Assembly: GCA_034687125.1 (NCBI GenBank)
Contig: JAQGBZ010000052.1
Coordinates: 1 to 64,000 of the forward strand
From: Neelides folsomi
Taxonomy: Eukaryota; Arthropoda; Collembola; Neelipleona; Neelidae
DNA: 64,000 bases
Direction: 5' to 3'
Part shown: piece after piece, positions 1 to 12,644 of the stretch
Numbering within the stretch: the stretch's first letter is position 1
Layout: every line of letters starts with the position of its first letter
Translations under genes and position numbers: made by a program
Notes under the pieces: model-generated
What the model saw: the letters and a program-made list of their open reading frames with translations, nothing else
The model's database searches: none
Told to the model about the DNA's origin: nothing

Positions 1-911
1 AATATAGACGGGAAAAAAGGTCATTTTCTGGAGGGTGGTTCCTCCCACAATTTCGCAGTTGGCTTGGATAGGGTGATGGGATAATAATTATCCACATTAA
101 ATGAATACGCTTTATTAAATTGAATAGTTAATATTCAATTTAAAGTTCGCGATAAATTTAAACTACAAACTAATTTCATAAATAAAATAATATTTATTTA
201 TCAGCATACCATTTTTAATAATTTATATTCAATTCTTATATCATGCATATTTTTATGTACTCTACATACCTATACAAACTTTCCACTTAATAACTGAACA
301 TAGGGATATCAAAACATGTATAAAATAACAAAAATTACTATGGATTTCCATAATATCTTTTTCATTATCCCTGTCCCATTCAGTTATTAAGTGGAAGGTT
401 TGTACAGGTATTTGATCGAATTGTATGTGTCTGTGAAATAAATTCATAGTAAAGTATAATTTCACAATTTTTTATTGGAATATATATGCAATATTTTAAT
501 ATGATAATTTATGGTATGATCTGACAATGAAAATTGAAATGTAACAGATCAATCGGTAAATGACGGGTCATTAAATTCAAAGGCATCCGCTTTACGATTC
601 AACATAAAATATGTTATATTAATAAATAAATAATTTGAAACTTGTTTACATATAATTAACAAATTAATAGTTTTTAATTGAAACTGACATGATGAATTTC
701 AATCTTTAATTTAACATTAAGGCGTATCGCGTTTCGTTACATGGATATTGAAAGGGCCCGCCCGATCCATTCTCGTACTATAAACCATATTTATGTCTTT
801 GTTTACATTTGAGAGAGATGGGAGGATGGAAGGGAGTATGGGCGCGTTACGTGGTATCACGTGGTACACTGTGAAAACTCTCCCAACCTTTATACAGGGC
901 CTTGCTATAAA
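1..911. other. AT-rich flank downstream of KIF16B
   Basis: This is the 3' flank of KIF16B. It is very AT-rich, holds no exon I can support, and contains one foldback repeat (267-410). A TTTATT (AATAAA on the minus strand) near 471 could be a distant polyadenylation signal for KIF16B. The short open frames here look like chance. Confidence 0.6.
267..410. repeat. Foldback (MITE-like) inverted repeat
   Basis: Two 31-bp arms, 267-297 and 380-410, are inverted copies that differ at two positions. They share the core ttccacttaataactga, and an AT-rich spacer of about 80 bp separates them. The shape fits a short non-autonomous DNA transposon or a hairpin-forming foldback element. There is no open reading frame of transposase type. 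I could not define a clear target-site duplication. Confidence 0.7.
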
Positions 912-3900
912 CTATGATGTTCCATATTTGGTAGAATCAAAGATTCCTTTTTCGAAAAAAGAAGCAAAGGCAATGAGGCTCGTTTTAATTTGATTCGGTC
1001 CAATATTGAAGAGAGGACAAGTTGGAAGAGATGAGCAAACTCGGATCAATGAGTGAAGGAACGTCTAAAAATAAAATATTATAACAATAATTTAATTAGT
1101 CATTCCAAATATTTAACTACCTAATATTATTTGAAAAAATACAATGCAAATTCGAGTATGTACACACCTGAAGTAAGAGTCTCCGCTCTGAAGCAACTTT
1201 CTCAGATCTCCTGCCAAAGAATTTTCTTGGAGGAAACGAAATTTTTGCAACCTTAGAATAATATATATAATCAACTTGATTATTCTCATTATTCTAATAC
1301 GATTTAATGTAAAAGTAGAAGTCAGAAGTATTTATAATATATTAGGTAGGTACCTATACATATTTTTTATGATTTGTTTAAGACAAATTCTTACCTTGAG
1401 TCCGTATTTATTCTTCATATAATCCCGGAGATCTCTGAAGCGATTGTAGCGGCGTAAAACACTCCATTTTTCCATTGGTGTCACAATGAGGATTTCGTAT
1501 TCAAAATGTGTTTGATTTCCACTACCACGAATGAAGAAAGCGGGAATGGTGATCTCAAGTACGCCAGGAATAACAACATTGTCACCACCTAAAATTAATT
1601 GAAATTGTTTATTATAAATTAATACATCTAAAAAGAAGTTTCCATTTGTTGAAGTAATGCTACAAGAGATTTAACATACCATGAGTCAGTGCCCAAATAT
1701 TCGATCCCATTGAAATTGATCTTGGAAGTTGGCGAAGTTGCGGTGAAGAAGAACCCTCTTCATCCTATTATAAAAAACCATTTTATATAAATAACATTTT
1801 AACAAATTCGTATAAAGTGATTATGATTGAAATCGTTAATATATTACCGATCCAAAAGGATAATTGTTCAGCCCACTGGGCAAGCTGCTGCGACTGCAAT
1901 CAACAATTAGTTGAAATTAGTAAAACGTAGAAGGAATAACTTTAAATTGAAAAGTCAGTAAAGTTAAATAGAACAAGCTTTCTTACATTCTACGACTTTC
2001 GTCATTCCTTTTGATCAAAGCACTTGGTCGAATCCCCAAATTGAGTTGATCCAATATTTCCCTCAATCTTCTTTCAACTCCTTGTTCAACAAGCATTTGA
2101 ATCCTACAAAGTTTCAATTAATTACTTTATTAAGTATCTAAGGTTTTAAAATTAAAAAAAGGTAATATCAACTTTTTGGACAATTAATAAAATATGTTCA
2201 AAATTGTATAAAAATATCTTACTGGTCATCTTCAGTAAAACTTGAGTGAGCCTCTGAATCATCCAATTCTGAGTCTCCGGCCAAAGTCCCATCTTCGGTC
2301 TTGTCAAAATCAAAAGTCGACTCGTCGTCTTCAAAGAGCCAAGGATTCTTAGAGGAAGAGTCAACCATACAACCAAGTTCCAAATAACGATTTCTCAATA
2401 CTTGCAATACCTTTGAATACCAAAAAATATAAATTAATTTTTAAATAAACATTGCTATACATTAAATTGGATCATTACTTTAATAATTCATAATGGAATA
2501 AAATAATTACCGTCATATGGTTATTCATTTCCTCCTTATCACAATCATTTTCCAGCGACTCCAAAACAATTGCTTTTTGTTCATTTATTTGTACAACGAG
2601 CCGTTTGAGTTCCTCTTCATTCCCCTCCGATCCCCCGTCCCTCTTGGGGGATATGAATCCGCCATAGGATTCAAACCTCGGGTCGATACCGGAAATGAAT
2701 CCATTTGAGTGATTTTGACCTATGATTCCTTTGGTTGGAATGAGGGTCTCAGTGCTTCCTTGTAAATTGCTCTCGTTTGACACTTCAATTGATTTGTGGT
2801 CGTGATCTTCCCCGCCTCCCTGTGACTTATAATACTGATTAGGAATCAACTCCTCATCTTTCTCTGTTGAATTCTCAATAATAGTGAGGAGCTTCTGCTT
2901 TGAGCTGTCAATATGAGCCAATTGCTCCACGATCAATTTCTCTTGGTCGCCAATTAAAGAGAGATCCGCTTCCAATCTGAGTAATTTCTCTTCGCTGCTT
3001 TCCAATTTCCGGATCCCTTCTTCAACTTCTTTTCCAATACTCGCACATTCTTCATTCTGCTTTTAAAATGGTCCATTAAACATTTAATCCTTTTCATGCT
3101 GTCATTCAGTAATAAATGTAATAATTCTTATTCAATAATGAATAGCTAATAAAATAGTTTTTTTAATAGTAAGGTTTTTCTTACTCTATTGAGAATCCTC
3201 TGCCTGTATTTTTGAAGTGTTGAAGACGAATCATCAATTTTATTTTTATTTAATTTGTACTCTTTGTCGATATTTTCCATTTCTTGAATAATCACAGATT
3301 CCTCATGCTGGAGATTTGTAAGTTGTTTATTCAATTCAGATCTCAAATCCGCATCTTCTGTTTCTTTCAATTTCTCTCCCAATTCCTAATTTTTCAATAA
3401 AGTTAATGAAACACTTAAAACCCAAACATCTTAATTTCATTAGTATTAAATTATTAAATACCAATCAAATACTTCTCATTTAAAGTTTTCCGAAATATTA
3501 TATAGCTGTAATTATTTAACCAATTAAATAATAATTAAATATTTTAAAAATTAAATCTATGGGCTATGACAGGCAACCATTATGATAAAAAAGCTATTGT
3601 TATAATTAGCAAATTCAATATAATTTAATATTTAAAAAACTAAATCAACGGTTTAACATCCAATCCCTTTTGGAAAGATTCAATCATAAGTCTATTTTAC
3701 CTTTAATTTTTGTAGAACTAAATCCTTTTGGTCATTAAGAGGCCCTAAGTGCTTCCCCCTTAACTCTTCAATCCTAATCATTTGATTTTGAAAGTAGGAG
3801 TTGAATTTGTCTTCTTCCATTTCCAAAAGTGGCCTCAGAGCCGTTTCCGATTCTCCTAATTGACTCTCCAACTCTGCCGCCAATTCCGCTGTGAAATTCC

Positions 3901-6900
3901 CCACGGCCTTCTGCTTGTCAATTAGCGAAGCCTTCAAACCCTCCACTTTCATCGCTTCAACTTCAATCTGATTTCCCCAAATACGAAATGATACGGCACA
4001 TCGACAATATCCAATTTTAATGCAATTAACACACGAACAAGGCAAAGTTTTGAAATTAGCAGAGGAGCAAACCGAAAAAAAACAAAAAAATAAATAAAAT
4101 GTTTAATATTAAAAAAATTATTAAAAATAATACTTCTCTTAATTGGTTATTTAATCCGATTTGGTAAATAATTATAATTTACTTAATTATCTTACACAAT
4201 AACAATTAAATAATAAATCCATTTTCTTACAATTTCCATTTCTTGTCCAAGTTCCCATTCAAGGAATTCTCTCCTCTTCCTCAGATCCGCCTCCTTTGAC
4301 TTTAACGTGGAGAGTGTGTCTTGTTCCTGTTGCTCCAACCGTTTCCAATCATCTGCGAGTCGCCGCCTGTGGGCCGCATATTCCTGTTCTAATCTCACCC
4401 GCCGCTGGAATAATGGAAGAGAGTTTTTAAAGGGAGTTAAGTGATTGTGAGTTAACTCGACCCTCTCGACTGTGTCGAGTGTGTGAAACCAAAACCCACA
4501 AAGATGAGAGATGTCAAGGTGGGACAAAGGGAAATCCTCCTTCATCTCCTTCAATCTCTTTTATCTACTTTAGATCTCAGGAACCTAACGGGCCCCAATA
4601 CTCTACAAAGAATGAATGAATGTTTTGAATTCTCCCCTGTAGTTTAAAAAGACCCAATACAAAGGACCCTCAAATCCACGCTGCAAATGCAAAACTCAAA
4701 AGAACAACTCGACATTTCCCGCACAAAACTCATCAAGATTGGATTTGTTGGGTGCAAAGAAGAATCCAATTCAAATGATTCTTTTCATTGCTTTAAGATG
4801 ATCTCAATAGTTAAGGTGAATTAATATCATTGAGCATCTCACATACATACAACTTGTAATTTCATTATTATCATAATCTCAAGTAATTTAAAATAATCTC
4901 ATTCTCTTTTATCTGAAATGATATCTATTCAAATTACTATTCTTCAAATGCATTGTTCAATTACAATATTACAACTTTGAGTAATGGAATGAGTCGGTAG
5001 TTGTCATCTTAAAAGAAAGATGATTCGAAAGAGATGATTCGAGAAAGATGAAAAAAGAAGATTCGACCCACTCGTGAGTTGGATGGAAATGAAAATATTT
5101 TAATATGCACATGTGGAAATGTGGAAGGAGTAAAAAAAGAATTCACCTCTTCGAGATTCTTTTGTGCGAGATGAATAGCGGCACTTTTGTTCAGCTGCTC
5201 GGCCTTCCAAGCTTCTTCTTTCTCGTGTTGAAGTTGCTGTAAAGAAAATAAAATATTGTAATGAAAATATTGATTTTTGGCATTTTTACTTTAATGTCAA
5301 TTAAAATAATATTTTAGAATAAATAAATAGTTAATTTTGCCAGTAAATTATAGAATAGATTAAAAAGATCCATGTTTTTTTCTTAGAAATAAAAATTTAA
5401 TTATTCTCAACTTACGACATAATTAATTTTCTGAGCTTCCAATTCAGCTTTTTGGCTCATAAGTTCTTGACTTTCTTTATGAAGACGAGCTTCCTCAGCT
5501 TCGAGTTGTCTTCTCTTTTCTTCCAAAATACTATTTTCTTCACTGTATTATTAAAATTAAAAATAAAAATGTCATTTGTTAAATTATAAATTTAAAATAT
5601 AATATAATAAATTCTAACTGTTAACAGTTCAATTTCATACTGCGAGAAACAAAACTTTTAATTATTGATTTAATTGAGAATTTACGCTGTTTGTCCCAGA
5701 TTGAGATTTTCTGAAGAACGAGCCAAATCAGTGGAAGATCGACTTAAGAACGAAAGGCGACTCAAATTTTGTTGGGAGCGTGGGCCTTCTTTTCTCAGCT
5801 TTTCCGCTTCAGCTGGATCATTATATCGGAACATATTGGTCCGACCCAAGAGAATAACACATCCTGTGAGAAAGGCAAACATTGAGCAATCAATTGATAA
5901 GTTAACGGGAAGGTGTGTAAAAGAACCATAAAAGCAATGTAAAAGAAAGCAAATAAGGAAATTTATGATTCTGTTGATTTACCTTGTGAGAGTCTCGTGG
6001 GTTTATCAATGATTTGCCCATTCACTGTGCATTGAGATCCATTAAAAGGGACGAGCGTCGCTACGCCGTTGACAAGATTGATGCTGCAATGTTTGGGTTC
6101 AAGTCCAAGTCCTCTAAGTAGAATTTCCATTTTTTCTTCTCCATCGTCTGATCCAATTTTCGTTTCTCCTTCCTTTGATTAACAAAATTGGATTACTATA
6201 ATTTTGCTTTTTAATTTACTTGTGGTTAAATATTGAATGAATTTTAATGTTTTACGAAAATAGCCGATTTTAATTAAAAATATATTTAAAATAAATAAAA
6301 TAATTGATTATTACTCTTAGATGATATAGGGTAATTCCTGTGCTGAGTAAATCATCATCAATTCCAATAAGATGAGGCATTAAGGAATCAAGAACGACGC
6401 CGGTTCCGGCTTTTCTCAAAGCAAGATCTTTTTGTTCCATGAGAATCTTTTGGGTTTCTTTCCATTTCTCAGTCCATTCTTCAGTGAGGACTTTTTCCTT
6501 CGCTTCCTTCTTTTGAAGTTCTTCGAGAACGTCGGAAGGAATGGTCTAAAATTATAAAATATTCAATTTACATCAGAATAAATTTGCGGATCTTAATAGT
6601 TTTTAAATACAATTAAAGTCTATCATTTATTATTTTATGGTATTTAGAAATGATTAAAACTCACATTGACATTGCCGTCAAGAAGAGTCTTCAATTTATT
6701 GATCTCAGCACGAAGTTCTTTAATAAGCTTAACATTCACATCTTCGTTGATTGTTGGCTTATTGATAATGTTCTTGGCGCGATTAGCGTATCTTAAGGTA
6801 CTAAGTGTTTCACCGTAATTACAATCAGCAGGAGATATAGCTGGAAATTAAATAAAATTAATTGAGCATAAAATGAGCAAAAATGGCCAATTAAAATGGT

Positions 6901-9900
6901 TGAATAGTGTATTGAAGTCTGATTCGACGTTTAATAATATTTTTAACGATATTAATGTATAATATATCTAAATAAATTCAACAGTTTAATTGTTATTTTT
7001 CCACTTCCACACATCAAATCAAATCTCCTTACTTGCAATCATAATCGTCTTGGCATTTCCTCCCAATGAATCTTTGAGTAGCCAAGTGAGAATTGAATCT
7101 CTGTATGGAATAAAAGTATGCTTTGGTTTGTTCACATTGCTCGGTGGTTGGGAAACTTCGGCCAGGGCGGAAATGACTGATCCAAGTGTCACAAGTGACT
7201 TGTTGATATGAGCTCCCTCTTTTAATCTTTGACCAGTTGCTCCACTCGCATCAGCTCGCTCACTAAATTACATTCAAATTAAAACATTATTATAAATTGA
7301 GGGACAGCAAATCTATTAAATCTAATAATTGAATCACATATTAATTTTAATTTAAAAATAATAAAATCATTAATTTACTTTTTTGAATATATGAATTTTA
7401 ACTTACGATCCTGCCAAATCGACCAGATGAATTTTGGAAACTGTTTCTGAAGGTAAATCCCCAATGAAAGACGCTTGGACAAAGGTCATTGTGAAAATGG
7501 CGTGACTTCGACTGCTCACATCATTCATGTTGGTGCTGGCAGTTGTTCGATTCGCATTCCCGCGGTTCATCACTTGGAGAATGTCAGAATAATCCATGAC
7601 GAGATGTTTGGACAAATCCTCCACATAAGGCCCCTGTTTCGGATGCTCTCTCACTTTCAAATTGTGAGATTGATCCTTTTTGAGAAGATCCTTCACTCGT
7701 TCGTTGTAAATTTCAAGGTAGCTGACTTCAGTCCGATATGTGGTCCCATGCTCTTTTCCTTCGCTCATACGATTGAACATATTCTGCACAAAGGAAAGCA
7801 ATAAGGATTTAAAATCCATTTTCACATAAATTATTTTGAATAACCAATACAGATATAATCTTAAAAAGTAAAGTTGAAAACTTTATAACGATAAAATAAA
7901 TATCAATCAAAGTTTTAAAATACTTCAAAGAACTGACACAGAAGCAATTTAAACTACAATTTAAAGTTAAATAATATCTTTAAGTTAGAAAGTATAAAAT
8001 TCTCTGTATGCCGTTAAATAAACTTTTGAGTCGACAGAATGACAAAACTCACATAAATTGTATCATTTTCATATCACTTTTCTCATCTTACATTTATGTA
8101 GAATCATAATTTGCATAAATTGAGTAAAATTGTTTTTGAGAAAGAAAGTTGAAATTCACCTTGCAAATTCTTGGTATAAGGCCTTGAGTTTCCTGAAAGC
8201 AGAAATATGTTCAAACATTAGTACATTAGACATGTCATTTATTTAAGAGAAGTGAAAAGGAGCGAAATCCTCGTGGTGGCAAGATAAAAATGATGCATTG
8301 ATATATAAAATGTTGGTAAATATGTATACATGTATGTATTTATGTAGAAAGTAATGGTATAAGCATTGTATGAAAATGTGGGGAAATGAAAATGAAAAGA
8401 TTTTTGTGGCTGAAAAGGTAAATTAAAGATTCGTCACATATTGTTGTCAATTTACCGGGGAGTTGTTGGATCCCATCATTGTGTGCGTTTTCCCACTCCC
8501 AGTCTGCCCATAAGCTGAAATGTGAACATAATTGATTATAATTTGATAAGAATCCTTGAGGAGATAAAAATTCCATTTGAATTTCTTTTATACAATGCTA
8601 AGAATAGAAGTTAACAAAGATCATAGTAAATTAATAATACATAAATGGACATATAACATTTACTACATAGGATGAAATATCAGTAGGTACATATTATTAT
8701 AGCGAACACTTATAAACACAATTAAGTGTATTGAATATTAAATGATTGAATGTAGTATAATTCAAATAATGGGATCATAAATAATCTTGCAAATAAGATT
8801 ATTATTAAATAATAAGCATATTATCGTTACATAAATATAAGAATAGAGTTAAGATATTTGTATAATGTATAATATGATAAATGTTTATCAAATTACCGAA
8901 GACGCAAGCATTGTATCCCTGGAACGCGTTCCCCACCACATCCAACCCCAAGTCCTTGAACACTTGCTCTTGAGATGCAAAATGAGGGTCGGCGGAGTCA
9001 AAGGACCAATACGAGTAGTCGAATGTAAAGTCTTTGTACTTTTCTCGCGAAACATCTCCTTCGCTTTTACCAATAGCCACCTGCAGCTAAAACATAATAA
9101 ATGGAAACAAATTAGGAGCTTATCTTTTATTTTTATAATATAAACCTGCCATATACAAATCTACTACTACCAATATAAGCTATAAGTCGAGACTTGTCAA
9201 ACTTGTCAAGAATTTCAAGAATGTATGAAATGCAATTCTTATCTTTACCATAAAATAAACACGACTAGCCAATGTTGTCAATTATGAATGATTTTTTATA
9301 TTGAATTCATTGCATAAAGAGTAGAACCTAAATGGTTTGTTTTGTTATTTGATCCTATCAATCCTTTATGGCTCGACTCTTATCGATTTATGTGTAAACA
9401 ACATGTAAAATTGTAAAACACAAATATTCAAAATGATAAAAGAATATAAAAGATAAAAATTATTAAGTCTGGATTTTGGTTACAAATTACCAAATGTTAA
9501 TTAAATATATTAAATAATAAGTGACGATGGTAGATGAGTAATAATAATCGATATTACTAGACGTGATGAAACATAATACAAATAAGCAATAAAAAGGATC
9601 AATTATTGAATTATTTTCATGACCTACTTTTCACTTTCTCTTGGAATTGCATTTGCTAGTTTGAATATTAATATTAAGGAATGTAATATTAGGGGATTAA
9701 GATCCATAATAATAGCATTAATGTTGCGTAATGAAAGGAGCTTAAATGTAATTACGGGAGCAAATTAGTCTAAAGCTCACGATATTCATTGTCAATTAAT
9801 AATGGTGATTGTAAACCTTTTGGAGTATTTATTTTGAGATTACCTTTGTGTTGTTGATTCTTGTCTTTTTTCCTTCGATTTCGATGATTGAGACGGCATT

Positions 9901-10399
9901 TAAATTAATTTCTCTGTAATTTAAGAAAAATGACATTAATCATAAATGTATATATTAAACATTGAAGAATAGCAAAATAAAGATGCCTGTTAAATCACGA
10001 GACAAAGAATTCAAAGGATAAATATTTGTTTCAAGATAAAACGTTTCAACTCTGCTTTGTACAATTTACATAACCCAGTTTTCGACAAACTAACAACTAC
10101 TTGAATACAAATGACTAACCAATTGTTAATTTGGAATTAGTCATTTAATCCTTGGTCATGCTATAATTAAAATTTAATTTGTTTGAATATGCTCTAAGTT
10201 AGAGTTAGACACTTTAATGTAATGACTTTAATATTGAAAGTAATAAACAAGTAATGAATTAAAATCATCATAAAAATAGTTTCGATCAAAATATTACATC
10301 GTAATAAATCGTAATTTTAAGAATTGTATGAATTATAAAATAAAGAACTAACCTTTGGTTAAATGGACGGACTCGAACAGCGACTTTAACAGATGCCAT
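912..10399 (-). CDS. KIF16B: KIF16B-type kinesin-3 (Klp98A), FHA and PX domains
   Basis: Plus-end endosome motor that binds PI3P through its PX tail. Exons (high to low): 10399-10353, 9913-9844, 9080-8897, 8514-8456, 8192-8160, 7783-7407, 7262-7033, 6840-6665, 6545-6315, 6172-5983, 5863-5686, 5542-5416, 5236-5147, 4404-4231, 3967-3701, 3385-3185, 3059-2511, 2410-2223, 2103-1987, 1893-1848, 1764-1680, 1588-1395, 1251-1168, 1064-912. They sum to 4050 nt, 1349 aa; human KIF16B is about 1317. The start reads [16 protein letters not shown]-loop [10 protein letters not shown] is near residue 103, switch I SSRSH near 222, DLAGSE near 254. An FHA region with [13 protein letters not shown] follows near 540, then about 600 residues of Glu/Lys-rich coiled coil. 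The PX domain (about 1215-1349) shows RRYNRF and FPPRKFFG. The exon 3 acceptor could lie 6 nt upstream, adding Leu-Gln. Klp98A-like rather than KIF1 because of the PX tail. Confidence 0.95.
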
Positions 10400-11355
10400 T
10401 TTAGCTTTAATAATGACTGACTACCTAACCACTACTAACTTTAATAGATAACTAATTTTAATAACAAATAGCTGATTTTATAATAACTAATAAATAAATC
10501 TTCCCACTTTAAAAATATATAATCTGAACTTTGTGTAAATAAATATAAATATAAATAAATATAAAGAACTCTTCAACCAAGCCACCAGTTAATTATTTTA
10601 AAGTTAAATATAGGGATTTAACATTATCTCTCTTCCCCGTTGTAAATTTGACTTAAGAAATTCCCCTCCAGTTGTGCAATTGGAATAAATAGAAAGTGAA
10701 GAGTCTTTTGATCCAAATTTAATCAAATGGGTTCAAAAGCGAGGGAATGGTTATCAACGTAATAAAGTGTAAATTGGGGGCGGAGGGGCGAACGGTAAAA
10801 CTGTTTAATTAAACTCCTATTTCTTTAAATGTTAATTCCCATACTGAGGTGATTGTCAAGATGTGACGACGAGGGGGAGAAGAAGAAGTGGAGGGTGACA
10901 AGGACCAAGAAGAGATGAGCTCATCTCCTCTGACACAATCAAAAGAGGGAAAGAACCAAAGTCACATGAACCAACGAAAAAGTCCTTTTAAATTCTTCAC
11001 AGCTGCGACTTCTGCTTAAATTCATCATCATGGTCATACGCTTACATTAACACAAAAGAGACTCTCTGTACTTGCTATGTACTTACTCACTCTACATTGA
11101 AATCATTGTATACTCAGTACTTTGGAATTACCCTCATATTGTATTGACTTGTTTTACATTTTACTACACCTACACTCGTACTTGTTCTTTTGAAACAGGA
11201 ACAGCTGAATTTACAAACAACAACAATTCTATTTCACTTTCAATTACAATAGTTTTTATTGTTGTGTTTGATTTTGAGGGAATCTTTAATTAGTTAATTA
11301 TATTGTTACTCAACTAATTATTTATAATTTTTCATTTAATCCTAATTAATTCATC
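10400..11355. promoter_or_regulatory. Divergent intergenic region, KIF16B / INO80C
   Basis: KIF16B and INO80C start 957 bp apart and point away from each other, so this stretch should hold both promoters and 5' leaders. It has a mixed-composition patch at about 10.75-10.98 kb with purine-rich runs. I see no convincing TATA box or other named element, and no supported coding exon. Confidence 0.5.
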
Positions 11356-11977
11356 ATGAATACTGAAAAAGAGGTTATAATGGGAGAAAGAAAAGTTCCA
11401 TTCAAAGATCCAAACTATCAGGTAAACTATAATTTTATTATAACATACTAATTATTAATCAATATAAATTAGTTAATATATATTATTTATATGTGATATT
11501 TTTAATTTTTATGATATAAGACAGTCATTCAAAATTTGAAATCGCAAAACCTAATAATAATTTGTTATAAACTATTAACAATAAAGTAATTATAAAAATA
11601 TTTGATTGTTTTCAGAGGACCAAAATGACGTTGGATAAAAAACGAGCTTGGAGATCTCTCAAACAGATCATTACATTGGAAAGATCAATGCCTTGGGATA
11701 AAAACTCTGTTCATTGTAAGTTTAAATAAATTATTTGATAAACGATTTGTTATATGATCCAAATATTTCTTTGTTAGTTTCGTCCATTGACGCACCACCT
11801 TCGCTGAAACCTCCCAAAAAATATTCGGACATTTCTGGACTTCCAGCAAAGTACAGAGACCCAATTACGAGCCTCAATTACGCATTAGCTGAAGAATATC
11901 AAATTGTTAGAACTTTGCCAAGTGATATTGTAACCGGATACTTGGCTATAAGGAAAGCTATTAATCCTGTTGGATAG
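11356..11977 (+). CDS. INO80C: INO80 complex subunit C (YL1-C domain, Ies6 family)
   Basis: Small subunit of the INO80 chromatin remodeller; Ies6/INO80C works with Arp5 in nucleosome handling. Exons 11356-11421, 11616-11715 and 11778-11977 total 366 nt, 121 aa. Human INO80C is longer (about 190) because of a long N-terminal tail. The family pattern is clear: PFKDPNYQ, then a Trp-Arg-x-Leu-Lys-Gln-Ile segment, SIDAPPSLKPPKKYSDISGL, and the YL1-C end LPSDIVTGYLAIRKA. The first ATG gives MNTEKEVIMGERK; the second Met (residue 9) is an alternative start. All introns are GT-AG with a continuous frame. It lies head to head with KIF16B and upstream of UBR7 on the same strand. Confidence 0.93.
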
Positions 11978-12196
11978 AATATTTTTATATTTAATCTCAT
12001 TCAATCACATGCATTTTATGTTTTTTATTATATTGGATTCATGATCGAGTCTATTTTGTACTATTTTTGTTATAAAAAAGTGGTTTTATAATGTTAAAAT
12101 TAAAGTTTGTATACCTATTTATATAATATGAACTTATGAACAATATTGTATTGATCTTGAATATCATTGTTTTATGTGTATATGAAAATATGAACC

Positions 12197-12202
12197 AATA
12201 AA
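12197..12202 (+). terminator. Polyadenylation signal of INO80C
   Basis: A canonical AATAAA lies about 220 bp after the INO80C stop codon, in AT-rich sequence, and well before the UBR7 start. Confidence 0.6.
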
Positions 12203-12644
12203 ACCAAACACTTCATCAAATGATATTTTATTCTATCTATTATAAATAAGTCTTAATCAAGGCATACATGATCAAGCAGATCAAATCAAGCATTAACTGT
12301 TATACAAATAATCATTATAAATATATGTATTAAATACAAATTAAAATTAAATGTGAATAAAGCGGCAAAGAGAACAAAGAGATTGATTATAAAGTGAGAG
12401 ATTTTACTATATTTTGCATAGACTAACTTCTACTGTGTTTGCTTTGAGAATCATTTCATAGCATATAGTGAAAATGCACCATCTGTTATAGTAATGGAAA
12501 GAATGAAGCGGGATTTATAGAGCAACTTCTCCTTCAATTCTTCTTTCTCCATTCTGCGTTATTTTTTAATAGTTTTAGCTTTTCCACAGTTAAAGTTAAA
12601 CAATCACAATTCAGTTTCTCGCCTTTTGCATAATTAACCCTATC
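12203..12644. other. INO80C-UBR7 intergenic spacer
   Basis: About 440 bp of AT-rich sequence between the INO80C polyadenylation signal and the UBR7 start codon. It must carry the UBR7 promoter and leader. No other feature was seen. Confidence 0.5.

Noticed and set aside
2650-2680. tRNA B-box-like word (ggtttgaatcct on the minus strand)
   Set aside because: It lies inside a KIF16B coding exon, and no A box or cloverleaf can be built around it.
7475-7804. 109-codon plus-strand frame opposite the KIF16B motor exon
   Set aside because: It is the antisense shadow of exon 7407-7783, whose minus-strand translation is a textbook kinesin motor segment.
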